A stretch of 32,357 nucleotides of DNA from an uncultured Bacilli bacterium. Its GTDB lineage: Bacteria; Bacillota_I; Bacilli_A; RF39; UBA660. Both the position numbers and the translations under genes were made by a program. Each line of letters opens with the position of its first letter. Position 1 is the stretch's first letter. The notes beneath the pieces are model-generated. The model searched no databases and was not told where the DNA came from. It saw only the letters and a list, made by a program, of their open reading frames with translations. Positions 23,949 to 32,283 of this stretch are shown here, piece by piece. Location of the stretch: positions 1 through 32,357 of the forward strand of contig CANQGH010000016.1 in assembly GCA_947601845.1 (NCBI GenBank). Reading direction: 5' to 3'.

Positions 23949-23979
23949 TTGCCAAAACTGATGGGGGGGGGGGTATAAT
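23949..23979 (+). promoter_or_regulatory. promoter with an 11-G spacer tract, probably phase-variable
   Basis: TTGCCA (23949-23954) and TATAAT (23974-23979) are separated by 19 bp, of which 23963-23973 are 11 consecutive G touching the -10. Loss of two G would give the optimal 17-bp spacer. Such tracts slip in replication, as in the porA promoter of Neisseria. A 7-bp inverted repeat, TATATAG/CTATATA (23982-23988, 23995-24001), lies at the expected transcript start. Confidence 0.7.
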
Positions 23980-24015
23980 GGTATATAGAAGAAACTATAT
24001 ATGGAGATGGTAAGA

Positions 24016-25215
24016 GTGAAGAAAAAAATAATAATAACCACATTAATGGTTTTGGTATTTGTAATGATAATAGGTTATTCTGTATTTAGCACATCTTTAA
24101 AAATCAATGGAACTGCTAATATTGCCTCAACTTGGAATGTAGTATTTACGAATATAACAGAAGTTAGCAAAACAAGTGGAGTAGCAGTAGTCAAAACTCC
24201 TACAGTTAGTGGAACAACCGCTAATTTTGATGTTAGTTTTAAACAACCTGGTGATAAAATAGTATATGAAATAACGGTGGAAAATAAAGGAACACTAAAT
24301 GCAGTAGTAAATGACATAAATGCCCAAGAAGATGATAGTGATGCTATATCTTTTGAAATTCTTAATATTAATATTGGTGATAAATTGGCCAAAAGTTCCT
24401 CAATAAAATTTAAAATACAAATAAGCTATGATGAAAGTATTACTACTCAACCTAATATTTTAACCAATAAATTAACTGTTAATATAAACTTTGTTCAAGA
24501 TGTTGGTCAAACGATAACTACCCAACCTACATTTGTTGTTAATGAATATGGTTATGTTGCTAGCAATTTATTTGTATTATTTGATGGAATACAAAATAGT
24601 AGCAGTGGACATGTTAGTACCGCTACTTCTTGGAAAGATTTAAGTGGATTTAATAATGATGGTACTATCATTAAAGGTTCTGGTTCTTGGGAGGCCAATG
24701 GGTTGGTTTTTGATGGGACTAATACAGGCGTGTATTTAGATGATAAATTAAAAAATTTATTTAAAACATCGAATACGATTGAAATAAGAATTAAATTTAG
24801 CGAAGCAGGTAGAGATGTAATTTTTGGAAACTACCCTGAAGCCTCTGGAAATGTTAACTATGAAAAACAAGCGGGAGCCGGAAATATAAGAAGTTATGTT
24901 TCATACGGTACTTTATTAGATTATTCGCATCAGTATTCTTTAAGCACTAATCAAGATATGACTCTTACTTTTGTTTTTAATAAAGAAAATTCAAAAATAG
25001 ATGTATATGTTAATGGCGTTTTCCACTCTAGCGCTATTGATAATGTAATATCTAAGTTTAATGCCGATTATTTAGGGGCATACATTGGAAGAGATGGTCG
25101 TACAGGTGAAACGGTTCTAAAAGGCAAAGTATATAGTTTTAGAACATATACTAGGATACTAACGACTAGTGAAATATTAAATAATTATCAAACTGATATT
25201 TCAAGATTTAAATAA
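24016..25215 (+). CDS. exported LamG/concanavalin-like surface protein
   Basis: This protein of about 399 residues has a basic start and a hydrophobic helix (IIITTLMVLVFVMIIGYSVF) acting as signal or anchor, an N-terminal beta domain (about 30-165, with an ENKGT segment like DUF11/TasA-type modules), and a C-terminal LamG/concanavalin-like domain (about 185-395: WKDLSGFNNDGTI, GLVFDGTNTGVYLDD, DVYVNGVFHSS, GKVYSFRTYTRILTTSEI). LamG folds bind glycans or proteins, so this is a likely adhesin. No C-terminal anchor is seen. I favour GTG 24016, with GGAG 9 bases before it; ATG 24001 is the alternative but has no ribosome site. It is a single gene behind the poly-G promoter, and insulated by a terminator upstream. 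Confidence 0.8.
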   Translation: MKKKIIITTLMVLVFVMIIGYSVFSTSLKINGTANIASTWNVVFTNITEVSKTSGVAVVKTPTVSGTTANFDVSFKQPGDKIVYEITVENKGTLNAVVNDINAQEDDSDAISFEILNINIGDKLAKSSSIKFKIQISYDESITTQPNILTNKLTVNINFVQDVGQTITTQPTFVVNEYGYVASNLFVLFDGIQNSSSGHVSTATSWKDLSGFNNDGTIIKGSGSWEANGLVFDGTNTGVYLDDKLKNLFKTSNTIEIRIKFSEAGRDVIFGNYPEASGNVNYEKQAGAGNIRSYVSYGTLLDYSHQYSLSTNQDMTLTFVFNKENSKIDVYVNGVFHSSAIDNVISKFNADYLGAYIGRDGRTGETVLKGKVYSFRTYTRILTTSEILNNYQTDISRFK

Positions 25216-25260
25216 TTATGGTTATTAAGGCATAAAATTACGGAAATTATCAAATAATAT

Positions 25261-25288
25261 TTGAAATTTATTATTTTTATGTTATAAT
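25261..25288 (+). promoter_or_regulatory. promoter of the nusA operon
   Basis: TTGAAA (25261-25266), 16 bp, extended TG and TATAAT (25283-25288). A 35-bp block including this -10 is duplicated at 23776-23810. Confidence 0.75.
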
Positions 25289-25299
25289 CTAGGTACATC

Positions 25300-25321
25300 A
25301 AGTGGGAAAAGCCCACTTTTT
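25300..25321 (+). terminator. leader terminator of the nusA operon
   Basis: AAGTGGG (25300-25306) pairs with CCCACTT (25312-25318), a 5-nt loop, then T. It begins a few bases after the expected transcript start and 18 bases before the rimP start. In B. subtilis this operon is autoregulated by NusA-dependent termination in its leader, and the layout here fits that mechanism. Confidence 0.8.
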
Positions 25322-25338
25322 ATATTGTGGAGGGAGAT

Positions 25339-25596
25339 ATGGAAGAGAAAGTAAAAGCATTAATTGGTAACAAACTAGAGAAATTAGACTTATGGATTGA
25401 CAGTGTTACTCTAGAGAAAGAATCAGGTACAACTTATTTGCGTATTGCCTTAGATGCCAATTATATTATTCCATTACAAAAAGTAGTTATGGCTACTAGA
25501 ATTATTAATCCCTTATTAGATAAAGCGGATTTAATTAGTGAAGAATACATGTTAGATGTATACGCTAAAGAAAAAGGAGATGTTACAAATGAATAG
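25339..25596 (+). CDS. rimP: short RimP-like ribosome maturation factor
   Basis: This 85-residue protein resembles only the N-terminal alpha-beta domain of RimP (about 150 residues in most bacteria): LEKLDLWIDSVTLEKESG, TYLRIALDANYIIPL, then a helix with TRIINPLLDKADLISEEYMLDVY. The family motif around VSSPG and the C-terminal SH3-like domain are missing. Position is decisive: it is the first gene before nusA. RimP assists 30S assembly near S12. GGAGGGAG precedes ATG 25339, and its stop overlaps the nusA start by 8 bases. No frameshifted remainder is seen, so this is a natural short form or a derived one. Confidence 0.65.
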   Translation: MEEKVKALIGNKLEKLDLWIDSVTLEKESGTTYLRIALDANYIIPLQKVVMATRIINPLLDKADLISEEYMLDVYAKEKGDVTNE

Positions 25597-26677
25597 TGAA
25601 GAATTTATTAAAGCCGTTGACTTAATAGTAAAAGAAAAAGGAATCGATCGTAATGTAGTGTTTGATGCTATGGAATTAGCATTAGCTACAGCTTATAAGA
25701 AAAACTTTGATTCATTAACTAATTCTAAAGTATTTATCGATAGAAATACAGGTGAAGTTAAAGTTTATTCTTATTTAACTGTAGTACCTGATGAATCAGA
25801 TGATCCAGAACAAGATGATATCGATTTAGATACTGAAATCAGTTTAACTGAAGCAAGAAAAATCAATAAAACTTTAAATGTAGGCGATACCATTGATACC
25901 GAAGTTACACCAAAAGATTTTGGGCGTGTTGCAGCATCAACTGCTAAACAAGTAATTATTCAAAAGATAAGAGAAGCCGAAAGAAACTCTATTATGGAAG
26001 AGTTCGGTGATAAACAAGATGAATTATTAGTAGGAACAGTTGCTTTAGAAGATGTTGATAATTACTTCATTGATTTAGGTAGAAGTAATGGAATTTTACC
26101 TAAAAAGGAATGTATTCCTGGTGAAAAAATAGAAATGGGTAAACAAATTAAAGTATATTGCAGTAAAGTTGATGGCAGTGGTAAAGGTATGTTTATTCTT
26201 CTATCTAGAACACACTATGGATTCTTAAAAAGATTATTTGAACTTGAAATTCCAGAAATTAATGATGGAAGTGTTCTTTTATATAGTGTGGCTAGAGATG
26301 CTGGATCACGTAGTAAAGTAGCCGTATATTCCGAAAAAGCCAATATCGATCCAATTGGGGCGTGTATTGGTGAAAAAGGAAATAGAATAGCAAGAATTAT
26401 CGAAGAAGTACACGGTGAAAAAATTGATATAGTTAAATATGATAAAGATCCAGCTGTATTTATTGCCAATAGCTTACAACCTGCTAAAAATTTGCATGTT
26501 ATTATTACAGATCCTAAGAAACAAGAATGTATTGTGGTAGCAGATCATGATAATTTCTCATTAGCTATTGGTAAAAAAGGACAAAATGCTAAACTTGCTA
26601 GTAAGTTAACTCATTATAAAATAGATATTAAGACAATTGAACAAGCTAGCGAAATGGGTATTAACTTTAAAGATTAA
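25589..26677 (+). CDS. nusA: transcription termination/antitermination factor NusA
   Basis: This 362-residue protein has the Gram-positive form: N-terminal RNAP-binding domain (1-125, MNSEEFIKAVDLIVKEKGI), S1 domain (about 130-200, LLVGTVALEDVDNYFIDLG), then two KH domains with GACIGEKGNRIARI and LAIGKKGQNAKLAS. There are no C-terminal acidic repeats, as usual for Firmicutes. It binds RNA polymerase and nascent RNA to control pausing and termination, and may act on its own leader hairpin at 25300. AAAGGAGATG lies before ATG 25589; an upstream in-frame start at 25556 lies inside rimP and is rejected. Confidence 0.96.
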   Translation: MNSEEFIKAVDLIVKEKGIDRNVVFDAMELALATAYKKNFDSLTNSKVFIDRNTGEVKVYSYLTVVPDESDDPEQDDIDLDTEISLTEARKINKTLNVGDTIDTEVTPKDFGRVAASTAKQVIIQKIREAERNSIMEEFGDKQDELLVGTVALEDVDNYFIDLGRSNGILPKKECIPGEKIEMGKQIKVYCSKVDGSGKGMFILLSRTHYGFLKRLFELEIPEINDGSVLLYSVARDAGSRSKVAVYSEKANIDPIGACIGEKGNRIARIIEEVHGEKIDIVKYDKDPAVFIANSLQPAKNLHVIITDPKKQECIVVADHDNFSLAIGKKGQNAKLASKLTHYKIDIKTIEQASEMGINFKD

Positions 26678-26689
26678 GTAAGGTGTTAT

Positions 26690-26956
26690 ATGAAAACTAA
26701 AAAAGTACCTTTAAGAACTTGTGTAGTTACTAAAGAAAAACAAGAAAAGAAAAACTTACTTAGAGTAGTTAAAGACAAAGATGGAAATATATCTGTTGAC
26801 TTAACCGGTAAAAGCAATGGTAGGGGTGCATATATTACACGTGATATAGCGGTATTAGAAAAAGCTAAACAGACCAAAATATTATCTAAAGTTCTAGAAC
26901 AAGAAATACCTGAATCTATTTATGATGAAATAGAGAGAATTATCAAAGAGAAATAA
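26690..26956 (+). CDS. rnpM: YlxR/RnpM family RNA-binding protein
   Basis: This 88-residue protein has the family signature PLRTCVVTKEKQEKKNLLRVV and GRGAYITRD. The family binds RNA; in B. subtilis YlxR (RnpM) has been described as a modulator of RNase P. It sits 12 bp after nusA, the classic place. Its usual neighbour YlxQ (L7Ae-like) is absent here. Confidence 0.9.
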   Translation: MKTKKVPLRTCVVTKEKQEKKNLLRVVKDKDGNISVDLTGKSNGRGAYITRDIAVLEKAKQTKILSKVLEQEIPESIYDEIERIIKEK

Positions 26957-26980
26957 TAATTTAGTAATGGGGGTATTGGT

Positions 26981-27526
26981 ATGCCAGGTAAAAGAGAGGA
27001 ATATTTATCTTGGGATGAATTTTTTATGGGAAATGCACTTTTAGTATCAGCTAGAAGTAAGGATCCTTCTAATCAAGTTGGTGCATGTATTGTTAATGAT
27101 GAACACAAAGTTTTATCAGTTGGCTATAATGGATTAACAAGAGGGATGAACGATGATGAATTTTATTGGAACTCTATAGGGGAGCAAACACATGAACTTG
27201 ATAAAGTAAAGGATTATTTTTCCGTACATGCTGAGAGAAATGCTATTTTGAACTATCGTGGTAATATGAAAGATTTAGAAGGAGCTACTATGTATGTAAC
27301 ATGGTCTCCTTGTGTAGAATGTACTAAAGAGATTATTCAAGTAGGAATTAAAAAAGTGGTATATTTAAGAAAATATTCCAAGACGGAACTTGTTTCTCTT
27401 AGTGAAATAATGTTTAAAAAAGCTGGAGTAGAAGTAGTACCATATAATGCTGATAAAATATTTGGTAAAGAAGAAATACAAAATTCTACGGAAGCTATAC
27501 AAAAAATAATAAAAAGATTTTCTTAA
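26981..27526 (+). CDS. dCMP deaminase family protein
   Basis: This 181-residue zinc deaminase has the H-A-E motif (His83, Glu85 in VHAERNAIL) and P-C-x-x-C (Cys111, Cys114 in SPCVEC), plus SNQVGACIV, the family's N-terminal strand. Expected reaction: dCMP to dUMP, feeding thymidylate synthesis. The catalytic residues are complete. It occupies the ylxQ slot between rnpM and infB, with 24-bp and 20-bp gaps, so it is co-transcribed with translation factors. GGGGG precedes the ATG. It could be related to ComEB. There may be a functional link with the RNR operon of this window through dNTP supply. Confidence 0.88.
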   Translation: MPGKREEYLSWDEFFMGNALLVSARSKDPSNQVGACIVNDEHKVLSVGYNGLTRGMNDDEFYWNSIGEQTHELDKVKDYFSVHAERNAILNYRGNMKDLEGATMYVTWSPCVECTKEIIQVGIKKVVYLRKYSKTELVSLSEIMFKKAGVEVVPYNADKIFGKEEIQNSTEAIQKIIKRFS

Positions 27527-27546
27527 AATAAAAGGAGGCTATAATT

Positions 27547-29673
27547 ATGATGAGTATATTAGAATATGCTAATGATGTTAATAAAAGTGTCGAAGAAATA
27601 TTAAAATTATGTGATAAATTAGATATCAAACATGATAGTGCCGATACTTTACTTTCAGAAGATGATATTGTTATTTTGGACAATGAATTACAAGATAGCG
27701 AAGATTATATTACTGATGAAGATACTTTTCTTGATGAAGACTTAGATGAAAAAGTAGAAAAAATATTGAATGAAACCAATTTAGATTTTGATATAGATGA
27801 TACTAATCGTATTGAAAAATTAAAACCTAAATCTGAGCGTATTGAAAATAGTAAAGTTAATTTTCAAAAAGAAAAGAAGAAATTATATAAACATCGTGAA
27901 AAATTAATGAGTAATGAAGAAAAGGTACAAGATGATGCTATTATATATAAAGAAGGCATGACTGTAAGTGATTTAGCTAAAGAATTAAACGTTTCAGCTA
28001 CAGAACTTATTAAAAAATTAATGGGATTACAAGTAATGGCTAATCTTAATTACTCTCTTAGTTATGATTTAGTAGAATTATTAGTAGTTGATTATAATAA
28101 GAGTTTAATTAGAGAAGAAACCCATGATATTAGTAATTTTGAAAATTATGAAATTAATGATAAAGAAGAAGATTTAGTACCTAGACCTCCAGTAGTTACT
28201 ATTATGGGACATGTTGACCATGGAAAGACAAGCTTACTTGATGCTATTAGAAATGCAGATGTAGTTAGTGGTGAAGCCGGTGGAATAACGCAAGCTATTG
28301 GAGCATATCAAGTAGAAGTAAATAATCGTAAAGTTACATTTATTGACACTCCAGGACATGAAGCCTTTACAGAAATGCGCGCTCGTGGGGCAAGCATTAC
28401 GGATATTGTTATTATCATTGTAGCAGCTGATGATGGTGTTATGCCACAAACTAAAGAAGCTATTGACCATGCTAAAGCAGCAGGTGTTCCTATCATTGTA
28501 GCTATTAATAAGATTGATAAACCTACTGCTAATATCGATAAAGTTATGACCGAACTTAATGAATACGGACTTACTCCAGAGGAATGGGGTGGCGATATTA
28601 TCGTTAATAAAATTTCGGCTAAAACTAAAGTAGGTATTAAAGAATTATTAGAAAGTATCCTATTAGTTAGTGATATGGCTGAATTAAAAGCTAATCCATC
28701 TAGATATGCTATTGGTACTGTAATTGAATCTCGCCTTGATAGACAAATTGGTAATGTGGCTACTGTCCTTGTACAAAATGGTACTTTAAGACTAGGTGAT
28801 CCAATTGCTATTGGCACTACTTGTGGTAAAGTAAGAACTTTAAAGAATGATAAAGGTATAGATATAGTAGAGGCTCTACCATCAACGCCGGTTGAAATTA
28901 CGGGACTTAATGAGTTGCCAGAGGCTGGAGATAAGTTCATGGCATTTGAAACCGAAAAGCAAGCTAGAAGTGTTATGGAGCAGAGAAAAAGTCGTGCTAA
29001 AGAAAAAGCTACTAATAGATCTGGTATGAGCTTAGAAGATTTATTTGGAGCTATCCAAGAAGGTATTAAAGAAGTTAATGTTGTTGTAAAGACTGATGTC
29101 AATGGTAGCTTAGAGGCTATAAAGCAGAGTCTTTCTAAGATAAACATCGAAGGAGTTAATATTAAAGTAATTCGTGGTGGTGTTGGAGCTATTACGGAAA
29201 GTGATATCGTTTTAGCCAATGCTTCTAAAGCTATTATTATTGGCTTTAATGTAAGACCTGATAGTAAGACTTTAGATTTTGCTAAAGATTATAATGTTGA
29301 TATTCGTTTATATGATGTCATTTACAAAATGGTAGAAGATATTGAAAACTCCATGAAAGGATTATTAGATCCTACATATGAAGAAAATATTTTGGGAAAT
29401 GCTGAAGTAAGACAATTATTTAAATTTTCAAAAGTAGGTACTATTGCTGGAAGTCATGTAATTTCAGGTGTAATTAAAAATGGGGCGGACTGCCGAGTTA
29501 TTCGTGATGGTGTAGTTATCTATACAGGAAAGATTAAATCATTACAACATGAAAAAGACCAAGTTAAGGAAGTAAAGAAAGATATGGATTGTGGAATTAC
29601 TATTGAGTCTTTCCAAGATATTAAAGAAAACGATATTATAGAAGCATTTGAACTAGTTGAAAAACAAAGATAA
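27547..29673 (+). CDS. infB: translation initiation factor IF-2
   Basis: This 708-residue GTPase places fMet-tRNA on the 30S subunit. It has an IF2-N-like segment at the very start (SILEYANDVNKSVEEIL), a long acidic and then basic linker, a second IF2-N domain (MTVSDLAKELNVSATELI), the G domain with G1 GHVDHGKT (221-228), DTPGH and NKID, then domains II, III and IV, ending in GITIESFQDIKENDIIEAFE. GGAGG lies 7 bases before the ATG; a second ATG follows directly. Complete. Confidence 0.97.
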   Translation: MMSILEYANDVNKSVEEILKLCDKLDIKHDSADTLLSEDDIVILDNELQDSEDYITDEDTFLDEDLDEKVEKILNETNLDFDIDDTNRIEKLKPKSERIENSKVNFQKEKKKLYKHREKLMSNEEKVQDDAIIYKEGMTVSDLAKELNVSATELIKKLMGLQVMANLNYSLSYDLVELLVVDYNKSLIREETHDISNFENYEINDKEEDLVPRPPVVTIMGHVDHGKTSLLDAIRNADVVSGEAGGITQAIGAYQVEVNNRKVTFIDTPGHEAFTEMRARGASITDIVIIIVAADDGVMPQTKEAIDHAKAAGVPIIVAINKIDKPTANIDKVMTELNEYGLTPEEWGGDIIVNKISAKTKVGIKELLESILLVSDMAELKANPSRYAIGTVIESRLDRQIGNVATVLVQNGTLRLGDPIAIGTTCGKVRTLKNDKGIDIVEALPSTPVEITGLNELPEAGDKFMAFETEKQARSVMEQRKSRAKEKATNRSGMSLEDLFGAIQEGIKEVNVVVKTDVNGSLEAIKQSLSKINIEGVNIKVIRGGVGAITESDIVLANASKAIIIGFNVRPDSKTLDFAKDYNVDIRLYDVIYKMVEDIENSMKGLLDPTYEENILGNAEVRQLFKFSKVGTIAGSHVISGVIKNGADCRVIRDGVVIYTGKIKSLQHEKDQVKEVKKDMDCGITIESFQDIKENDIIEAFELVEKQR

Positions 29674-29717
29674 CTAGTTCTTTGTTTACATAGTTTAGGT
29701 ATGACGAGGTGACTAAG

Positions 29718-30071
29718 ATGAGTGTAAAAATAGAAAGATTAAATAGTATTTTTGTTAAAGAAATTAGTTATATTTTAAGCACAGAAGTAAAAGATGAAGA
29801 CATTAAGTTTGTAACTATTACAGATTGTGAAATAACTAACGATTTAAGTTATGCTAAAGTATATTTTACAGTTTTAGATATGGATAGAAAAAAAGAAACA
29901 ATAACGGCTTTAGAAAGAGCCAAATCTTTCATAAGAGGTAAATTAAGTGAAAGAGTAGAAATAAGACATACTCCAGAATTAAGATTTATCTTTGATGAAT
30001 CTATTGAATATGGAAGAAAGATTGAAGAAAAGATTCAAGAATTAAAAGAACAAGAGAAAGATATTGGTTAG
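29718..30071 (+). CDS. rbfA: ribosome-binding factor A
   Basis: This 117-residue KH-like protein helps mature the 30S subunit 5' end of 16S rRNA. Family marks: ERLNSIFVKEISYIL, DCEITNDLSYAKVYFTV, and the R-H-T-P-E-L-R-F-I-F-D-E-S motif near the C-terminus. ATG 29718 has GAGGTG just before it; an in-frame GTG at 29709 is part of that site. It follows infB by 44 bp as in the standard operon. Confidence 0.95.
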   Translation: MSVKIERLNSIFVKEISYILSTEVKDEDIKFVTITDCEITNDLSYAKVYFTVLDMDRKKETITALERAKSFIRGKLSERVEIRHTPELRFIFDESIEYGRKIEEKIQELKEQEKDIG

Positions 30072-30079
30072 GGCATCAT

Positions 30080-30781
30080 ATGGAAAAAATAGAAATATCA
30101 GAAAACCGTGTAACAGCAGCGTTTATAGGTGATGATGGAAATATTCATCACTATATCACACCTAGTTATTCTTTGATAAATGAAAAAAAAGATATTATTT
30201 CTTATCAATATCGCTGTATAGTTGACTTAGGGAATGATCATTTTGCAGTAGGTAAGATAAAAGAAGATTATAACTCTTTAAATTCTAAATTTTATTGGGG
30301 TATTATACGTGTTAATAGAGATAGTAATGGTGTAGTTCTTCCTTTTCAAGAAATGCAAATTGTCCCATATCTATACGATAAAATAAGTAATCAAAATATA
30401 ACAACAGTAATAGGTTCTTATAATGGTAAATTAACTTATTTAGATTTAGATAAGTATAGTGAGAGTTATGGGAAACAACTTGTACCATGTATTCTTGATT
30501 ATGCTGAACCATTTGATTTAACTTATGAAAATTTTGCTGGTTGTAGTATAAATGGTGTAAGTGGATATTTACCAAGAGAATGTCAACCCCAAGATGTTAT
30601 CAGTGGCATCAATTTATTAGAAGATAGTGAAGCACAAATGTTAGAAGAATATTATAATGGAGATTTTTTTGGATCATTGGATGATACAACTATTACTAAA
30701 TTTTTAAACTTAACTGGTGTTGATGTATCGGAAAATAATAGTTATCCGAGAATCATAGCTTTTAGAAAAATAAAACATTAA
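30080..30781 (+). CDS. conserved-looking hypothetical protein at the operon end
   Basis: This 233-residue soluble protein is not recognised. It starts 8 bp after rbfA, so it is probably co-transcribed, though the ribosome site (AGGGC) is weak. The composition is beta-rich and aromatic (YQYRCIVDLGNDHFAVGKIK, FYWGIIRVNRDSNGVVLPF), and no signal, TM helix or catalytic motif is seen. Truncation is not evident. In most Bacilli truB follows rbfA; here it does not. Confidence 0.65.
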   Translation: MEKIEISENRVTAAFIGDDGNIHHYITPSYSLINEKKDIISYQYRCIVDLGNDHFAVGKIKEDYNSLNSKFYWGIIRVNRDSNGVVLPFQEMQIVPYLYDKISNQNITTVIGSYNGKLTYLDLDKYSESYGKQLVPCILDYAEPFDLTYENFAGCSINGVSGYLPRECQPQDVISGINLLEDSEAQMLEEYYNGDFFGSLDDTTITKFLNLTGVDVSENNSYPRIIAFRKIKH

Positions 30782-30862
30782 ATACATTATATGGATAAAA
30801 GTGAAATTAGAATATAATTGAAGGAAACTTAATAAAATAATCAAATAGATTCCTTTACTTTT

Positions 30863-30899
30863 AAAAGATGGTTTTGTAATTACATTATCATCTTTTTTT
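30863..30899 (+). terminator. intrinsic terminator of the nusA operon
   Basis: AAAAGATG (30863-30870) pairs with CATCTTTT (30889-30896) over an 18-nt loop, then T. The 300-bp gap 30782-31091 holds nothing else I can name. Confidence 0.65.
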
Positions 30900-31091
30900 A
30901 TGTATATCTTCATTATATTTCTTATACATTATCTAGTTTTAAGGTTGATTTTAGAAATTTAAAAGTTACTTTTCTTAATTTATATAGCATTTTTTAGATA
31001 ATAGGTTACCTTCTAAATATGATTTTATAATTAAAATGTTGATTTACATTGGATTTTATTGTAAACTATTAATAGGTGATAGGAGATTATT

Positions 31092-31955
31092 ATGGGAGCA
31101 TGGGGTGCAGGATTATATCAAGATGATGTAACTTGTGATGTAAAAGAAGAATATTTAAATCAATTAAGAATAGGGAAAAGTAATGAAGAAGCGACGGACT
31201 TTTTATTGGATTCTTATAGCGATTGCGCAAACGATGATGAAGATTGCGATTGTTCATTATTTTGGTTTGCTTTAGCAGATACACAGTGGAAATATGGGAG
31301 ACTAGAAGATAGGGTAAAGAAGGAAGCACTAAGACAAATTAAATTAGGAAATGATTTGGAAAGATGGCAAGAAAATGGAACAAGAGATTACAATAAGCGA
31401 AAGGCAGTTTTACATAAGTTAGAAGAAGAACTTAACAGCATCCCCCCAAAAGAAAAGAAAGTATCAAAATTAATTATGGATAAAGCAGCATGGGAAGTTG
31501 GAGATGTCTTATTGTATCAATTTAAGACAGATGATTTAGTTAATCCCGAATGGAAAGGAAAATATATTTTACTAAGAGTAGTTGGAATTTCAAGGACTAA
31601 TATAGGAAGTTTACCACGAAACGAATATTTTAATGAACAAAACATAGCCGCGATTTATAATTGGGTTGGAAGTAGCAAACCAGATCTCTCAATAATTAAT
31701 AAATTGCAATTTGTACCTCAAAAAAATATTTTTGGAAAAATTGTTGATGCAATGTGTACTTTAACCTTTAGTAAAAGAGAATTAAAAAAAATAGATTTTA
31801 AGGTTATAATGAAAGAAGAAAAATATAAAAAGAAATCTGCTCATATTATGGACTGTACTGGAATCACTTGGTTAAATACAAATAATATGGATTATTTTTT
31901 CTCTATAGTTTTAAAAAATGCAAAAGATTTGAATATATTGATAGATGAAACATAA
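31092..31955 (+). CDS. hypothetical protein with MGAWGxGLYQDD start
   Basis: This 287-residue soluble protein begins MGAWGAGLYQDDVTCDVKEE, the start seen in a DUF4259-like family of Firmicutes hypotheticals. A segment FWFALADTQWKYGRLEDRVK with helix-turn regularity follows, then a Lys-rich linker (PPKEKK), and a beta-rich second half opening with WEVGDVLLYQF and KYILLRVVG. An acidic Cys patch NDDEDCDCS lies near residue 50. The function is unknown. ATAGGAGA precedes the ATG. It stands alone, followed by a strong hairpin. Confidence 0.75.
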   Translation: MGAWGAGLYQDDVTCDVKEEYLNQLRIGKSNEEATDFLLDSYSDCANDDEDCDCSLFWFALADTQWKYGRLEDRVKKEALRQIKLGNDLERWQENGTRDYNKRKAVLHKLEEELNSIPPKEKKVSKLIMDKAAWEVGDVLLYQFKTDDLVNPEWKGKYILLRVVGISRTNIGSLPRNEYFNEQNIAAIYNWVGSSKPDLSIINKLQFVPQKNIFGKIVDAMCTLTFSKRELKKIDFKVIMKEEKYKKKSAHIMDCTGITWLNTNNMDYFFSIVLKNAKDLNILIDET

Positions 31956-32112
31956 AATAAAAAATTAATTTTGAAATGTATGAATATAGGGTAAATTAGA
32001 TTAAATAAGGAGTTTTCACCTTTAATTTATAGAGTAGTTATGCATGAAATTAAATCATGAAAATATGATAAGAGTGCAATTATCATATAATTATAATGTG
32101 ATATTGACATAG

Positions 32113-32150
32113 GGCTATTGCGAAATTAATCATTTAATTTTGCAATAGCC
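32113..32150. terminator. 17-bp-stem hairpin
   Basis: Arms 32113-32129 and 32134-32150 pair along their full length with one G-T wobble and a TCAT loop. The flank TTAAATTTTA is a poor U-tract. It may be a terminator, or a joined pair of insertion-sequence inverted repeats. Confidence 0.55.
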
Positions 32151-32283
32151 TTAAATTTTATGAACGAATTTTGAATAAAAAATTGTCTTAATTTAATATA
32201 TTTAGTGTTAAAAACATCCTATTTCATCAATAATCTTTTATGACATAGTACCAATAATTTTTTATGGTTCTTAAACATTATCG

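Noticed and set aside
27588-27594. TGTCGAA in infB as a Spo0A box
   Set aside because: Coding sequence, single copy, no promoter nearby.
28308-29219. Minus-strand frame of 303 residues inside infB
   Set aside because: Long only because of infB codon use; infB itself is unambiguous.
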